A stretch of DNA of 64,000 bases, from positions 186,001 through 250,000 of the forward strand of contig JAJXYY010000025.1 in assembly GCA_021780315.1 (NCBI GenBank). Direction: 5' to 3'. This document shows positions 44,157 to 53,647 of the stretch, in pieces. The notes under the pieces are model-generated. The model ran no database searches. It was not told the origin of the DNA and saw nothing but the letters and a program-made list of their open reading frames with translations. Within the stretch, counting starts at the first letter, position 1; each line of letters begins with the position of its first letter. Origin of the DNA: Acidobacteriota bacterium. GTDB lineage: Bacteria; Acidobacteriota; Terriglobia; Terriglobales; Acidobacteriaceae. A program made the position numbers and the translations under genes.

Positions 44157-45740
44157 CTAAACCGCCAACGTCCCGCTCGCCGAACCCGCCAGCTTCGCCA
44201 TCTTCACCTTGTCACCAATCATCGATACAGCACGTCGCGCACTCAGCGCCGCACCCTCCTGCCAGCCCACAATGTGGCTGATCGTGTCGCCCGCAAAGTA
44301 GATCGGACCGTCGGCCTGGATCATCACGTCGTACCCGCTGGGGCCGCCGCCATAGCTACGTATCCACGAGCCCTCGTTCCACTCCACCCGCTTCCAGCCG
44401 CAGAAGACAGGATTCATCAACTCCTTGCCATGGCCCGGATGCAGCTTCTCGATCGTCCCCCGCGACGCCGCAAACTTCTCCTCCATCGTCAGGTTGAAGA
44501 ACGGTGTGCCTTGCTCCTCCGAGTATCCCGATACCAACACCCCCGTCGGATGCATCAGCCGCGAACTCGGATACCACACCGGACTCGGCCCCTGCAGCGC
44601 AAACGATAGCCCGCCATAGATGTTGTAGTCCTGCTCCCAGAAACGACGGCTCTCCCACGCAATCTTGTAGCTGCCCGCCATCGTGCTCTCGTCCACCACC
44701 TTCTTGAACTCCGGCGAGAGATCAGTCGGAATCTTCTTCAGCATCGAGAAAGGCATCGCGCAAATGCAGTACGCCGCATCAATCATCTTCTCCGTCCCGC
44801 CCTGCGTATAGCTCACCTGCACCCCCGACGAGGTCTTCTTGATCCCCGTCACCGGCGCGCTGTACTTCACAATCGATCCCAGCGCCTTGTCGAACGCATA
44901 CGGAATCCGGTCCATCCCGCCCACCGGCTGCATCATCGTCGCCTGCCAGTCCCACGCCTCCTCGTACAACATACCGTTCCAGAAAGACTCATCCAGCAGC
45001 ATATGCATGTCCATCGGCGTATCCACTACCGGCACCTGCATCCCAGCACCCGGAGTCGTCTTGTAACCCGCACGGTCCGAGCCCACATACGCGCCATTCT
45101 TGTCCAGCGGACCATACACCTTCAGGAACGCAGTCATCCGCTCCCGGTCTTCCTTCGTCAACTCCGTATCCAGTGCGCCCTGCGCAAGGCACTTGTTCAG
45201 CAACTCGCTCACATGACCGCGCGTATCGTTGATCGCCTTCCGCTGCGGCACCGCCACCCCGCCGTTCGCCTTGTCGTTCTGCAGCAGCGACGAGCGCGTC
45301 GTGTTGATCTCCACCTCCATCGGCACACCCAACTCGCGGCAATACCCCAGCATCGTCCAGTGAGTCGAAGGCAAACGCGCAGGCCCCAGATTCTGGTAGT
45401 TCCCCTCTTCCCAATTGATCGTCTGCGTCGTCCCATCGACGAACTTCACCTTCGTCCCGTTCCGTCCCGTCCAGTTCCGCCCCCCCGGACGCTCCCGCGC
45501 CTCCAGCAACGTCACATCGTAGCCCAGCTTCTTCAACTCATAGGCGGAGACCAACCCTCCAATACCCGCACCCAGCACCACCACCTTCACTCCCTTGCCG
45601 CTCCCCGCCGCCGCCGCAATCGGCTCCGCCAACGCACCCTTCATCGGCATCAAGCCCAAAGATTGCATCGTTGCGAACGCAGCACTGTAACCGCCAGCCT
45701 GCCCGACACGCATCAGAAAATTGCGCCTGGAAATCCCCAT
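44157..45740 (-). CDS. Tat-exported flavin amine / L-amino-acid oxidase
   Basis: The protein has 527 residues from the ATG at 45740. The N-terminus MGISRRNFLMRVGQ is a twin-arginine signal. The FAD-binding fold is VKVVVLGAGIGGLVSAYE then LLEARERPGGRNWTGRNG, and the C-terminal flavin motif is GPIYFAGDTISHIVGWQEGAALSA. This is the monoamine oxidase / L-amino-acid oxidase family, which oxidises amines to imines with release of hydrogen peroxide. Export as a folded flavoprotein places it in the periplasm. The adjacent exported RidA suggests the imine is hydrolysed there. Confidence 0.87.
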   Translation of the reverse strand: MGISRRNFLMRVGQAGGYSAAFATMQSLGLMPMKGALAEPIAAAAGSGKGVKVVVLGAGIGGLVSAYELKKLGYDVTLLEARERPGGRNWTGRNGTKVKFVDGTTQTINWEEGNYQNLGPARLPSTHWTMLGYCRELGVPMEVEINTTRSSLLQNDKANGGVAVPQRKAINDTRGHVSELLNKCLAQGALDTELTKEDRERMTAFLKVYGPLDKNGAYVGSDRAGYKTTPGAGMQVPVVDTPMDMHMLLDESFWNGMLYEEAWDWQATMMQPVGGMDRIPYAFDKALGSIVKYSAPVTGIKKTSSGVQVSYTQGGTEKMIDAAYCICAMPFSMLKKIPTDLSPEFKKVVDESTMAGSYKIAWESRRFWEQDYNIYGGLSFALQGPSPVWYPSSRLMHPTGVLVSGYSEEQGTPFFNLTMEEKFAASRGTIEKLHPGHGKELMNPVFCGWKRVEWNEGSWIRSYGGGPSGYDVMIQADGPIYFAGDTISHIVGWQEGAALSARRAVSMIGDKVKMAKLAGSASGTLAV

Positions 45741-46156
45741 AGGAAAAAGCACCTCGATCGTAAGAAATAAATTCAAAACCAGCAAAACGGCAAGACAGAT
45801 ATCTCAATTGCGCTAAGAGATAGAACTTCGCCAGAACGCTGCGTACAAAACGCCGCGCTTGCGAAATCTTTCAGCCGTCAACAAGGACTGGCTACGTACG
45901 ATGGGAGGGAAGAAGGTCAACGGATGTCTCTTCCAATACCGTCTACAGGGACAGATCGACTGCGAAGAAAAAATAGCATCACGCTATACGAGTATTGATT
46001 TAATGTATCGCAATTTTCAGTCTCATAGCGCACCGGCGACCACAGCAACACACCTCGGCTCGCCAGCCACGCAAATCACCACAAACTGCACCGCAAACAT
46101 CCACGTCTTCACCGCTGTTTTTTACCGGAATACACTTAATATGTAAGGATTCTCTG
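45741..46156. other. 416-bp divergent gap between amine oxidase and CRTAC1 genes
   Basis: No gene is credible. The region is AT-richer than its flanks. An inverted repeat TATCTC (45800-45805) and GAGATA (45817-45822) with an 11-bp spacer lies 60-80 bp upstream of the amine oxidase start and could be an operator. Confidence 0.4.
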
Positions 46157-48004
46157 ATGCCAGCTCACCGTCGCATCTTCGGCACATCAACGCCCACCGC
46201 CCGCCTCTCCGCCGCAGCCCTCTGCCTCCTCCTGGCCAGCGCCGCAGCACAAACCCCATCCCCTCAGAAAGATACCCAGCCCCCACCCATGGGCGGAGTC
46301 AACACCGGCGGAGCCCACGCCGCCATCCTCGATAGCGAACACCGCCCCATCACCGCCGGTGGCTTCGTAAAATCAGGCCCCATCGTCTTTCAGGACATAG
46401 CCGAAAAAGCCGGCCTAACTTCATGGAAACACACGATGGGAACCCCAGAAAAGCGCGTCATCATTGAGACCAACGGCTCCGGTGTCGGCCTCATCGACTA
46501 CGACAACGACGGCTGGCTCGACATCTACTTCGTCAACGGATCCACCTACGAAGCCCTCGCCGGCAAGGCACCCGCTCCAAAAGCCGCGCTATTCCACAAC
46601 AATCACGACGGAACCTTCACCAACGTCACCGATAAAGCCGGAGTAGCCAACGAACGCTGGGGCATCGGAGTCGCCATCGCCGACTACGACAACGATGGCT
46701 GGCCCGACATCTACGTCTCCAACTTCGGCAAAAACCGCCTCTACCACAATAATCACAACGGAACCTTCACCGACGTAGCCGAGAAAGCCGGCGTTACCCT
46801 CGGCAACTGGTCCACGGGCTCGACTTGGGGCGACTACGACGGCGACGGACGTCTCGACCTCTTCGTCCCGGGATACGTTCACCACGAGGTCTCCGACGCC
46901 TCAACCCCAGCAGGAAAAGCCGCCAACAGCTTCTGCCAATTCCGCGGCGTAGAGGTCATGTGCGGCCCCCGTGGACTCAAAGGTGAGCCCGACCACCTCT
47001 TCCACAATAACGGCGACGGCACCTTCACCGACGTTAGTGAAAAAGCCGGTGTCTCCGACAAAAACACCTACTACGGACTCTCTTCCGTCTTCATCGATAT
47101 CAACGACGACGGCAAACCAGACCTCCTCGTAGCAGACGACTCCACCCCTAACTATCTCTATATCAACAAAGGTGACGGCACCTTTGAAGATGACAGCTAC
47201 GCTTCCGGCTATGCCCTCAACGAGAACGGACGTGAAACGGCTTCCATGGGGATCGCCACCGGCGACTACCGCAACAACGGCCTGATCGATGTCTACAACA
47301 CCACCTTCTCCGACGACTACAACCCCCTCTATCGCAACGACGGCGACGCTAACTTCACCGATGTCAGCTACCAGATGGGCATTGCTGAGCCTACCATCCC
47401 CTTCCTCGGATGGGGCACGTGCTTTCTCGACTACGACAACGACGGCTGGAAGGACCTCGTCGTTGCAAATGGTCACGTCTATCCTGCTGTCGATAAAACC
47501 TCCTGGGGAACGACCTGGGCACAGCGGCCACTCCTGTTTCACAACATCGAAGGTCGAAGATTTGAAGTGGTCCCGCCTGTAGAAGGATCCGGACTTGCCA
47601 AACTCTACGTTGGACGCGGCATGGCAGTTGGCGACCTATTCAATGACGGAAAACTTGATGTTGTCATTAACGCTTTGGACAGCGTCCCTGCACTACTGCG
47701 CAATGTCTCACCGGACAAGCACCATTGGATCGAACTCAAGCTCGTGGGCGGCCCCAATAGCCCGAAAGACGCAGTCGGCGCCACGGTCTATCTCACCGCT
47801 CCGGGACAACGTCAACGTGGCGATGTGATTGCCGGTGGCAGTTACGCCTCTACCAGCGACCCCCGCCTCCATTTTGGACTGGGAGACGCAACCAGCATCG
47901 ATGGGATTGAAGTTCACTGGCCGAGCGGAGCAAAAGAAAAATTCACCCCTGCCAAAGTCGATCAAATCATTCTGATCCAGGAAGGCAAGGGCACTAAGCT
48001 TTAG
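46157..48004 (+). CDS. Exported CRTAC1-like FG-GAP/VCBS repeat protein with ASPIC/UnbV domain, copy 1
   Basis: The protein has 615 residues with a signal peptide (LSAAALCLLLASAAA). Calcium-binding-type repeats recur (DYDNDGWLDIYFVNGS, DYDNDGWPDIYVSNFG, DINDDGKPDLLVADDS, DYDNDGWKDLVVANGH), forming a beta-propeller. The C-terminal ASPIC/UnbV domain ends HWPSGAKEKFTPAKVDQII. Such proteins are extracellular or outer-membrane bound, and their role is unclear. Codon use changes along the gene: strongly C-ending to about 47.4 kb, mixed afterwards, like the next gene. A paralogue follows 109 bp downstream. Confidence 0.83.
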   Translation: MPAHRRIFGTSTPTARLSAAALCLLLASAAAQTPSPQKDTQPPPMGGVNTGGAHAAILDSEHRPITAGGFVKSGPIVFQDIAEKAGLTSWKHTMGTPEKRVIIETNGSGVGLIDYDNDGWLDIYFVNGSTYEALAGKAPAPKAALFHNNHDGTFTNVTDKAGVANERWGIGVAIADYDNDGWPDIYVSNFGKNRLYHNNHNGTFTDVAEKAGVTLGNWSTGSTWGDYDGDGRLDLFVPGYVHHEVSDASTPAGKAANSFCQFRGVEVMCGPRGLKGEPDHLFHNNGDGTFTDVSEKAGVSDKNTYYGLSSVFIDINDDGKPDLLVADDSTPNYLYINKGDGTFEDDSYASGYALNENGRETASMGIATGDYRNNGLIDVYNTTFSDDYNPLYRNDGDANFTDVSYQMGIAEPTIPFLGWGTCFLDYDNDGWKDLVVANGHVYPAVDKTSWGTTWAQRPLLFHNIEGRRFEVVPPVEGSGLAKLYVGRGMAVGDLFNDGKLDVVINALDSVPALLRNVSPDKHHWIELKLVGGPNSPKDAVGATVYLTAPGQRQRGDVIAGGSYASTSDPRLHFGLGDATSIDGIEVHWPSGAKEKFTPAKVDQIILIQEGKGTKL

Positions 48005-48113
48005 CCCTCATAGCCGCAATGGAACGGCTTCATCCATTCGATTGAGATCCGAATCAACCTAAGTAACTATGGCGTATTGCCACCAGTCCCGCGACAATGA
48101 AGAACGAAAACAC

Positions 48114-49859
48114 ATGATAAACAGGATCAATAATTTCCATTCTCTCGTCCCATGTCTCTTGTGGACTGCGCTCGCTCTTCCCATGCAAGCCCAGACAACT
48201 GCATCGCCAACGCAACTACCATCTGCGACACCCGGAAACTTCGTAGATATAACTGCAAAAAGCGGGGTCCTATTCAACGGACAAGCCTCCCACACTGCAA
48301 CCAAGTACCTGATCGAGACCATGGGCTCCGGAGTTGCCCTATTTGATTACGATAACGATGGACGCCTTGATATATTTTTCGCGAACGGGGCCCCCCTTAC
48401 CGATCCTGAGCCCAAAGGCTCAGTGCCTCAAAAAACTGACGCCAAGTATTGGAATCGCCTCTTTCACCAGAAGAAGGATGGCACCTTTGAGGACGTGACA
48501 GAGAAATCCGGGCTCAAAGGCATTGGTTACGGAATGGGCGTGGCAGTTGGCGATTTCGATAATGATGGCTACGAAGATCTCTATGTGACGGCCTACGGGG
48601 GCAACCGGCTGTACCACAATAACGGCAACGGGACGTTCACCGATGTCACAGAACAATCCGGTACAGGCGGGCCAACTACTCCCGGCCAGACCTGGTCAAC
48701 TTCTGCTGCCTGGGTCGATCTCGACAACGATGGCCTTCTCGATCTGGTCGTGCTGCGCTACGTCAAGTGGGACTTCGAGGATGTCTGGTGTGGCGAGCAT
48801 CGCGAGGGCTACCGTTCCTACTGCCATCCCGACATCTTCCCAGCGATCGCACCACTCGTCTTCCACAACGACGGCAAAGGCCACTTCACGGAATCTGCCA
48901 CCAAAATGGGCCTCGACAAACCGGGCAAAGGCCTCGGCATCGCCATTGCAGACTTCGACCGCGACGGCAAGATAGACCTGGTCATGGCGAACGATTCCAT
49001 GCTCGAGTTTCTATACCGCAACAAGGGCGACGGCACCTTCGAAGAAGTAGGTCTCAACGCTGAAATCGCCGTTGATGGTGACGGGCGTACCTATGCCGGT
49101 ATGGGCGTTGACTTTCAGGACTACGACAACGACGGACTGCCCGACTTACTCATCACCAATCTTGCAAACCAGAAATACGCTCTCTATCGCAATAATGGAG
49201 ACGGCAGCTTTACCTACGATAGCTACACCAGCGGTGTTGGTGGCATGACCCTACTCCATTCCGGCTGGGGCATCCACTTCCTCGACTACGACAACGACGG
49301 GCTCAAGGATCTCCTCATCGCCCAGGGCCATGATCTAGATACGATCGAACTCAACTTCCCCCAGTTGCGCTACAAGGAACCCATGTTGCTTGCGCACAAC
49401 ACAGGAAAAGGCTTTGTCGATGTGTCTGCACAGTCCGGCAACATCTTTCATCAGGCCTGGACAGGGCGCGGCATGGCCATCGGTGACATTGATAACGACG
49501 GCCGCGTTGACGCCGTCGTGTCCACCAATGGAGGTCCTGCCTACGTGCTACGAAACGAAACGGCTACGACAAACCATTGGCTCACTTTGAACCTTATCGG
49601 CCATCGTAGCAACCGCGATGCCATAGGTGCTGAGATCAAACTCACTACCGGTGCCGGTTCTCAGTCCGTTACTGTCTCCACAGCAGGCAGCTACCTATCC
49701 TCCGGAGACAAACGTGCCCACTTCGGACTCGGCACAGCAACCTCTGCAAAATCAATCCAGATTCACTGGCCAAGTGGGGTCATCCAGACTCTCGACAACG
49801 TGCACGCCGATCAGATTCTGACCGTCGACGAGCCATCAACTTCACCCACAAAGCAGTGA
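48114..49859 (+). CDS. Exported CRTAC1-like FG-GAP/VCBS repeat protein with ASPIC/UnbV domain, copy 2
   Basis: The protein has 581 residues from the ATG at 48114; the extra 15 codons upstream are not needed, since this start gives a clean signal peptide (LVPCLLWTALALPMQA). Repeats include DYDNDGRLDIFFANGA, DFDNDGYEDLYVTAYG, DLDNDGLLDLVVLRYV, DFDRDGKIDLVMANDS and DIDNDGRVDAVVSTNG. The ASPIC/UnbV end reads RAHFGLGTATSAKSIQIHWP. It is a paralogue of the preceding gene with mixed codon use. It lies just before the sensor kinase and may be co-expressed. Confidence 0.83.
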   Translation: MINRINNFHSLVPCLLWTALALPMQAQTTASPTQLPSATPGNFVDITAKSGVLFNGQASHTATKYLIETMGSGVALFDYDNDGRLDIFFANGAPLTDPEPKGSVPQKTDAKYWNRLFHQKKDGTFEDVTEKSGLKGIGYGMGVAVGDFDNDGYEDLYVTAYGGNRLYHNNGNGTFTDVTEQSGTGGPTTPGQTWSTSAAWVDLDNDGLLDLVVLRYVKWDFEDVWCGEHREGYRSYCHPDIFPAIAPLVFHNDGKGHFTESATKMGLDKPGKGLGIAIADFDRDGKIDLVMANDSMLEFLYRNKGDGTFEEVGLNAEIAVDGDGRTYAGMGVDFQDYDNDGLPDLLITNLANQKYALYRNNGDGSFTYDSYTSGVGGMTLLHSGWGIHFLDYDNDGLKDLLIAQGHDLDTIELNFPQLRYKEPMLLAHNTGKGFVDVSAQSGNIFHQAWTGRGMAIGDIDNDGRVDAVVSTNGGPAYVLRNETATTNHWLTLNLIGHRSNRDAIGAEIKLTTGAGSQSVTVSTAGSYLSSGDKRAHFGLGTATSAKSIQIHWPSGVIQTLDNVHADQILTVDEPSTSPTKQ

Positions 49860-49949
49860 AGTTTCGTATCACCCTGATCTTGATTGAGTTCTCTGTAATC
49901 GAATCGTATCGGCAACCTAATCTCGACTTCGCCAGGTAATGAGAGCACT

Positions 49950-52900
49950 ATTCTCCATTTCATTCCATCACGTGATATCACTGGTCGATCCGGTACAAGG
50001 GTACGTCGCTCAGTTAGCTTCAACGCACTAGCGCGCAATCTAGCCAGCCTCATCGCTTTACTCGCACTTGCAACGACGTATGCTTCCACCCAGGCTCTCT
50101 CCGACGAGTCAACCCAGAATCTGGGACACCAGTCATGGTCGACCGAAAATGGCTTACCGCAGAACAGTGTCCACCAAATATTTCAGTCCAACGATGGCTA
50201 CCTTTGGATAGCAACTGAAGCTGGCGTTGCGCGGTTCAACAGCTTCAGCTTCAAAGTCTTCAGCAAACAATCCAATGCAGTCTTCACGACCGAGGATATC
50301 TGCTGCTTTGCACAAAATCGCAAAGATCCCAGCGCCGCACTCTGGATCGGAACCTCCGACGGCTTGCTCGAATACTCTTCTGAACAATTTCGGCGTTTCT
50401 CCATAGCGGATGGGCTGCCATCCGCCATCATCTTGGCTCTCGCTACCGACGATACGGGTGCCACTGTCGCTCTCACGCAAGACGGGCTCACACGTTTCGA
50501 CGGGATGCGATTTACCCCAATAGAGATTCCGTCTGCGGCTCCAGCCAATGCCATCACCACGGGCCCCGACGGAAGCCTTTGGATCATCGCCGCTACCAAA
50601 CTATTCCACTATCAGCACGGCCATATAACAGCAATTACAACGCCTCCAGGTGCGATCAAAGACGCAATTGACGCTATCCACGTCGAAGCTGACTCCACTC
50701 TTTGGCTTGAAACGAGCAATACCCTTACCGAACTCAACCGCGGTAGCGCTCGCGTATGGACCACAGGTCACGAACTACCAGGCACCCGCATAGCAGCATT
50801 TCTCCACGATTCGCGCGGCACTCGTTGGATAGGCACCAACAAAGGTCTGGTGTCCCTCGACGCCACGGGCGAAGCACATGTACAGCAGGATATAGGTGTA
50901 AATTCGGTTCTATCCATCTTCGAAGATCGTGAGGGGGATCTGTGGATTGGCACCGAAGCAACGGGTCTCCACGTCCTGCGCCAACAGAAGTTCCATGCTC
51001 TGCCACAGTTCTCCGATCATGTCGTCACCGCAATTACCCAGACACGCGACGGAGCCATGTGGGTCGGCACAAATGGAGATGGCCTTGACCGCTGGCAAAA
51101 TACTGCAACCAAGCATCTCTCCACACACAGCGGGCTTCTCAGCGATGTCATTCTTGCCCTGGCACCTGCTGCGGACGGCAGTGTGTGGGTCGGGACCCCT
51201 GACGGACTCAACCATATAACCTCAAGCAAGATAGAGACTTTCACCTCCGCAGACGGATTGCCGGACGACTTGATCCGCTCCCTGCTCGTCGATGATGATG
51301 GCTCCATCTGGATCGGAACTCGGCGCGGACTCGCGCATTACAAAGATCATCTCTTCACAACCATCTCCCGTGCCGACGGACTCAAAAGCGATCTGGTTGG
51401 GGCTCTCCTTCGCATGCATGATCCGGCGCATTCAGGCAGTGCTGCCGACCTTTGGATTGCGACCCTTAACGGACTCTCCCGTTTGCGTGATGGCCGCATT
51501 ACGACCTTCAGCACCCGCGATGGCCTTTCAGGAGACGTCATCACTTCGCTGCTGCAAGATTCCTCTGGCACTCTCTGGATTGGGACCAACAGCAACGGAC
51601 TGAGCTACCTCTCCCCCAGCGGCTTCATCGCCATCCACCATCCCAGTCTGCCTGCAAGCATACAGTCCATTCTGCAGGATGACCGAGGCATGCTCTGGCT
51701 TACGTCCGGTCAGGGAATCTCGCGGGTCCGAGCTGCCTCACTCAAAGGCTGTGCCGACTCCGTGACCTGCACCGCACGAGTCAATACCTATGGATCCTTC
51801 GATGGGATGCCCACCTCCGAGACCTCCGCCATCGGCCACCCTTCCGCATGGAAGTCGTTGCACGGAACACTGTGGTTCGCCACGCGAAAAGGCATAGCAA
51901 TCACTGCCCCGGCGCAACTCCAGGAAGACAATACTGCTCCGCCAGTAGCAATTGAACGCTTCACCGTGGACGACCTCGACCGCACGATCACCGGATCGCA
52001 GCAGATGATCGGCCCCGGACACACCCGTTTCACCTTTGACTACATCGCTCTGAGTTTTTCTGCTCCATCTAAAGTTTTATACCGTTATCTGCTGGAAGGC
52101 TTCGACAAACAATGGACGCAGGCAGGCAGCCGACGGAGTGCCTATTACACCAATTTGCCTCCTGGAACCTATCGATTCCGTGTCCAGGCTGCAAATCAGG
52201 ACGGCATCTGGAACGATTCCGGCGCCAACCTCGCCTTCGTTGTGCAGCCGCCATTCTACCGTCGGCTCTGGTTCATTTTCTTGTCGCTTGCCTTCTTGAC
52301 TATCATAGGAATACTGCTCTATCGACTGCGTGTTCAGCGCATTCAATCCCAGTTTGACGCGGTACTTGCCGAGCGCGCCCGCATTGCTCGTGAGATACAC
52401 GACACCCTTGCCCAGGACTTCGTCGGTGTCTCCGTGCAACTTGAACTAGCCTCCCAACTCCTCATCCATGCCGATGCTGTAGCAGCTCAGCAGCAACTCG
52501 ACCGAACTCGTGACTACGTCCGGCGCGGACTCGAGGCTGCTCGCCGCAGCATATGGGAGCTTCGTGCATCTACGGCTCAGGACACCCTTCCCACGCGCCT
52601 CCGCCGCTTAGCAGACCAACTCTCTCACTCTGATCAATCGTCACATGACAAGCTCCAAGTCGCGGTAGATATCAGAGGTACATATCACCCACTTGCGCCC
52701 TCCCTCGAAAGCGAAGTACTACGTATCGCACAGGAAGCGCTCACCAATGTGCAACGCCACGCCGCTGCTCATAATGCCTCCATCGTTCTGCGCTATCAGC
52801 CAACTCGTCTTCTGCTTACAATCGCAGACGACGGTCAAGGCTACCAGCCAACAGACGAGTCGTTCGTTTCCCGGGGGCACTTCGGCCTGCACGGCATGCG

Positions 52901-53012
52901 CGAACGCGCAGTTGAGATCGACGGACGGATCACCATTGACAGTGTCATTGGTCAGGGCACTACAGTTACCCTCGAAGTTCCCATCAGCCCCGCGAAAGGC
53001 AACAAACTATGA
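49950..53012 (+). CDS. Beta-propeller (Reg_prop/Y_Y_Y) sensor histidine kinase, start unclear
   Basis: The frame is open from 49899 (after TAA 49896-49898) to 53012, yet contains no ATG, GTG or TTG before 50364. The sequence before 50364 is plainly coding: a signal peptide (ASLIALLALATTYASTQA), then WSTENGLPQNSVHQIF and GYLWIATEAGVARFNSFSF, the canonical first propeller blades. I place the start at an in-frame ATT (49950); an ATG at 49939 is in another frame. About a dozen Reg_prop repeats (LWIGT-type) are followed by Y_Y_Y (GFDKQWTQAGSRRSAYYTNL), a membrane helix, HisKA_3 with phospho-acceptor His817 (REIHDTLAQ) and HATPase (VLRIAQEALTNVQRHA). It senses a periplasmic ligand and phosphorylates the overlapping regulator gene product. 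Confidence 0.8.
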   Translation: MLHFIPSRDITGRSGTRVRRSVSFNALARNLASLIALLALATTYASTQALSDESTQNLGHQSWSTENGLPQNSVHQIFQSNDGYLWIATEAGVARFNSFSFKVFSKQSNAVFTTEDICCFAQNRKDPSAALWIGTSDGLLEYSSEQFRRFSIADGLPSAIILALATDDTGATVALTQDGLTRFDGMRFTPIEIPSAAPANAITTGPDGSLWIIAATKLFHYQHGHITAITTPPGAIKDAIDAIHVEADSTLWLETSNTLTELNRGSARVWTTGHELPGTRIAAFLHDSRGTRWIGTNKGLVSLDATGEAHVQQDIGVNSVLSIFEDREGDLWIGTEATGLHVLRQQKFHALPQFSDHVVTAITQTRDGAMWVGTNGDGLDRWQNTATKHLSTHSGLLSDVILALAPAADGSVWVGTPDGLNHITSSKIETFTSADGLPDDLIRSLLVDDDGSIWIGTRRGLAHYKDHLFTTISRADGLKSDLVGALLRMHDPAHSGSAADLWIATLNGLSRLRDGRITTFSTRDGLSGDVITSLLQDSSGTLWIGTNSNGLSYLSPSGFIAIHHPSLPASIQSILQDDRGMLWLTSGQGISRVRAASLKGCADSVTCTARVNTYGSFDGMPTSETSAIGHPSAWKSLHGTLWFATRKGIAITAPAQLQEDNTAPPVAIERFTVDDLDRTITGSQQMIGPGHTRFTFDYIALSFSAPSKVLYRYLLEGFDKQWTQAGSRRSAYYTNLPPGTYRFRVQAANQDGIWNDSGANLAFVVQPPFYRRLWFIFLSLAFLTIIGILLYRLRVQRIQSQFDAVLAERARIAREIHDTLAQDFVGVSVQLELASQLLIHADAVAAQQQLDRTRDYVRRGLEAARRSIWELRASTAQDTLPTRLRRLADQLSHSDQSSHDKLQVAVDIRGTYHPLAPSLESEVLRIAQEALTNVQRHAAAHNASIVLRYQPTRLLLTIADDGQGYQPTDESFVSRGHFGLHGMRERAVEIDGRITIDSVIGQGTTVTLEVPISPAKGNKL

Positions 53013-53635
53013 CTGAATCAATTCGTATCCTCGTCGTTGACGACCACCATGTAGTCCGTCAGGGCCTCGTAGCACTACTCAAAATCATGCCTGGCATCGA
53101 AGTTATCGGCGAGGCTGGCGACGGGATGGAGGCCATCGCGCTCCATCGCTCCCTCCGTCCCGACATCACCCTCATGGACCTCCAATTGCCAAAGCTGGGC
53201 GGCGTCGAAGCCATCACCCGTATCCGTGCCGAATCACCATCTGCCCGCTTCATCGTCCTCACTACCTTTGACGGCGATCAAGATATCTACCGTGCTCTCC
53301 AGGCTGGAGCCAAAGCCTACCTGCTTAAAGGCATGACCATAGACGAGCTGATCTCCACCATTCGCACCGTCCACAGCGGCAAGACCAGCATCCCGGCTGC
53401 CATCGCCGAAAAACTTGCCGAACGCATCAGCAGCCAGGAACTCACCGGCCGCGAACTCGAAGTACTCGAGCGCATCGTTGCTGGGCGCGCCAACAAAGAT
53501 ATCGCCAGCGATCTCAACATCTCTGAAGCTACCGTCAAATCTCACGTCAACAGTCTGCTCAGCAAACTGGGTGTAGCTGATCGTACCCACGCTGCCACCG
53601 TAGCGATCCAACGCGGCATCGTTCATCTCAACTAG
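53009..53635 (+). CDS. NarL/FixJ family response regulator
   Basis: The protein has 208 residues. The receiver domain has the acidic pocket ILVVDDHHVV, phospho-acceptor Asp57 in ITLMDLQLP, Thr in VLTTFDG and Lys in AYLLKG. The C-terminal LuxR-type helix-turn-helix reads LTGRELEVLERIVAGRANKDIA then EATVKSHVNSLLSKL. Its ATG overlaps the kinase stop by 4 bp, so the two form a two-component pair with coupled translation. The target promoters are unknown; the CRTAC1 genes and the small secreted protein are candidates by position. Confidence 0.92.
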   Translation: MTESIRILVVDDHHVVRQGLVALLKIMPGIEVIGEAGDGMEAIALHRSLRPDITLMDLQLPKLGGVEAITRIRAESPSARFIVLTTFDGDQDIYRALQAGAKAYLLKGMTIDELISTIRTVHSGKTSIPAAIAEKLAERISSQELTGRELEVLERIVAGRANKDIASDLNISEATVKSHVNSLLSKLGVADRTHAATVAIQRGIVHLN

Positions 53636-53647
53636 ATCAAGATCATT

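Noticed and set aside
45859..46146. A 95-codon open frame in the gap before the first CRTAC1 gene
   Set aside because: No ribosome site, no recognisable fold, mixed composition typical of non-coding DNA.
50364..50366. TTG at 50364 as the start of the sensor kinase
   Set aside because: About 130 in-frame codons before it encode a signal peptide and conserved first propeller blades, so starting here would remove export and part of the sensor.
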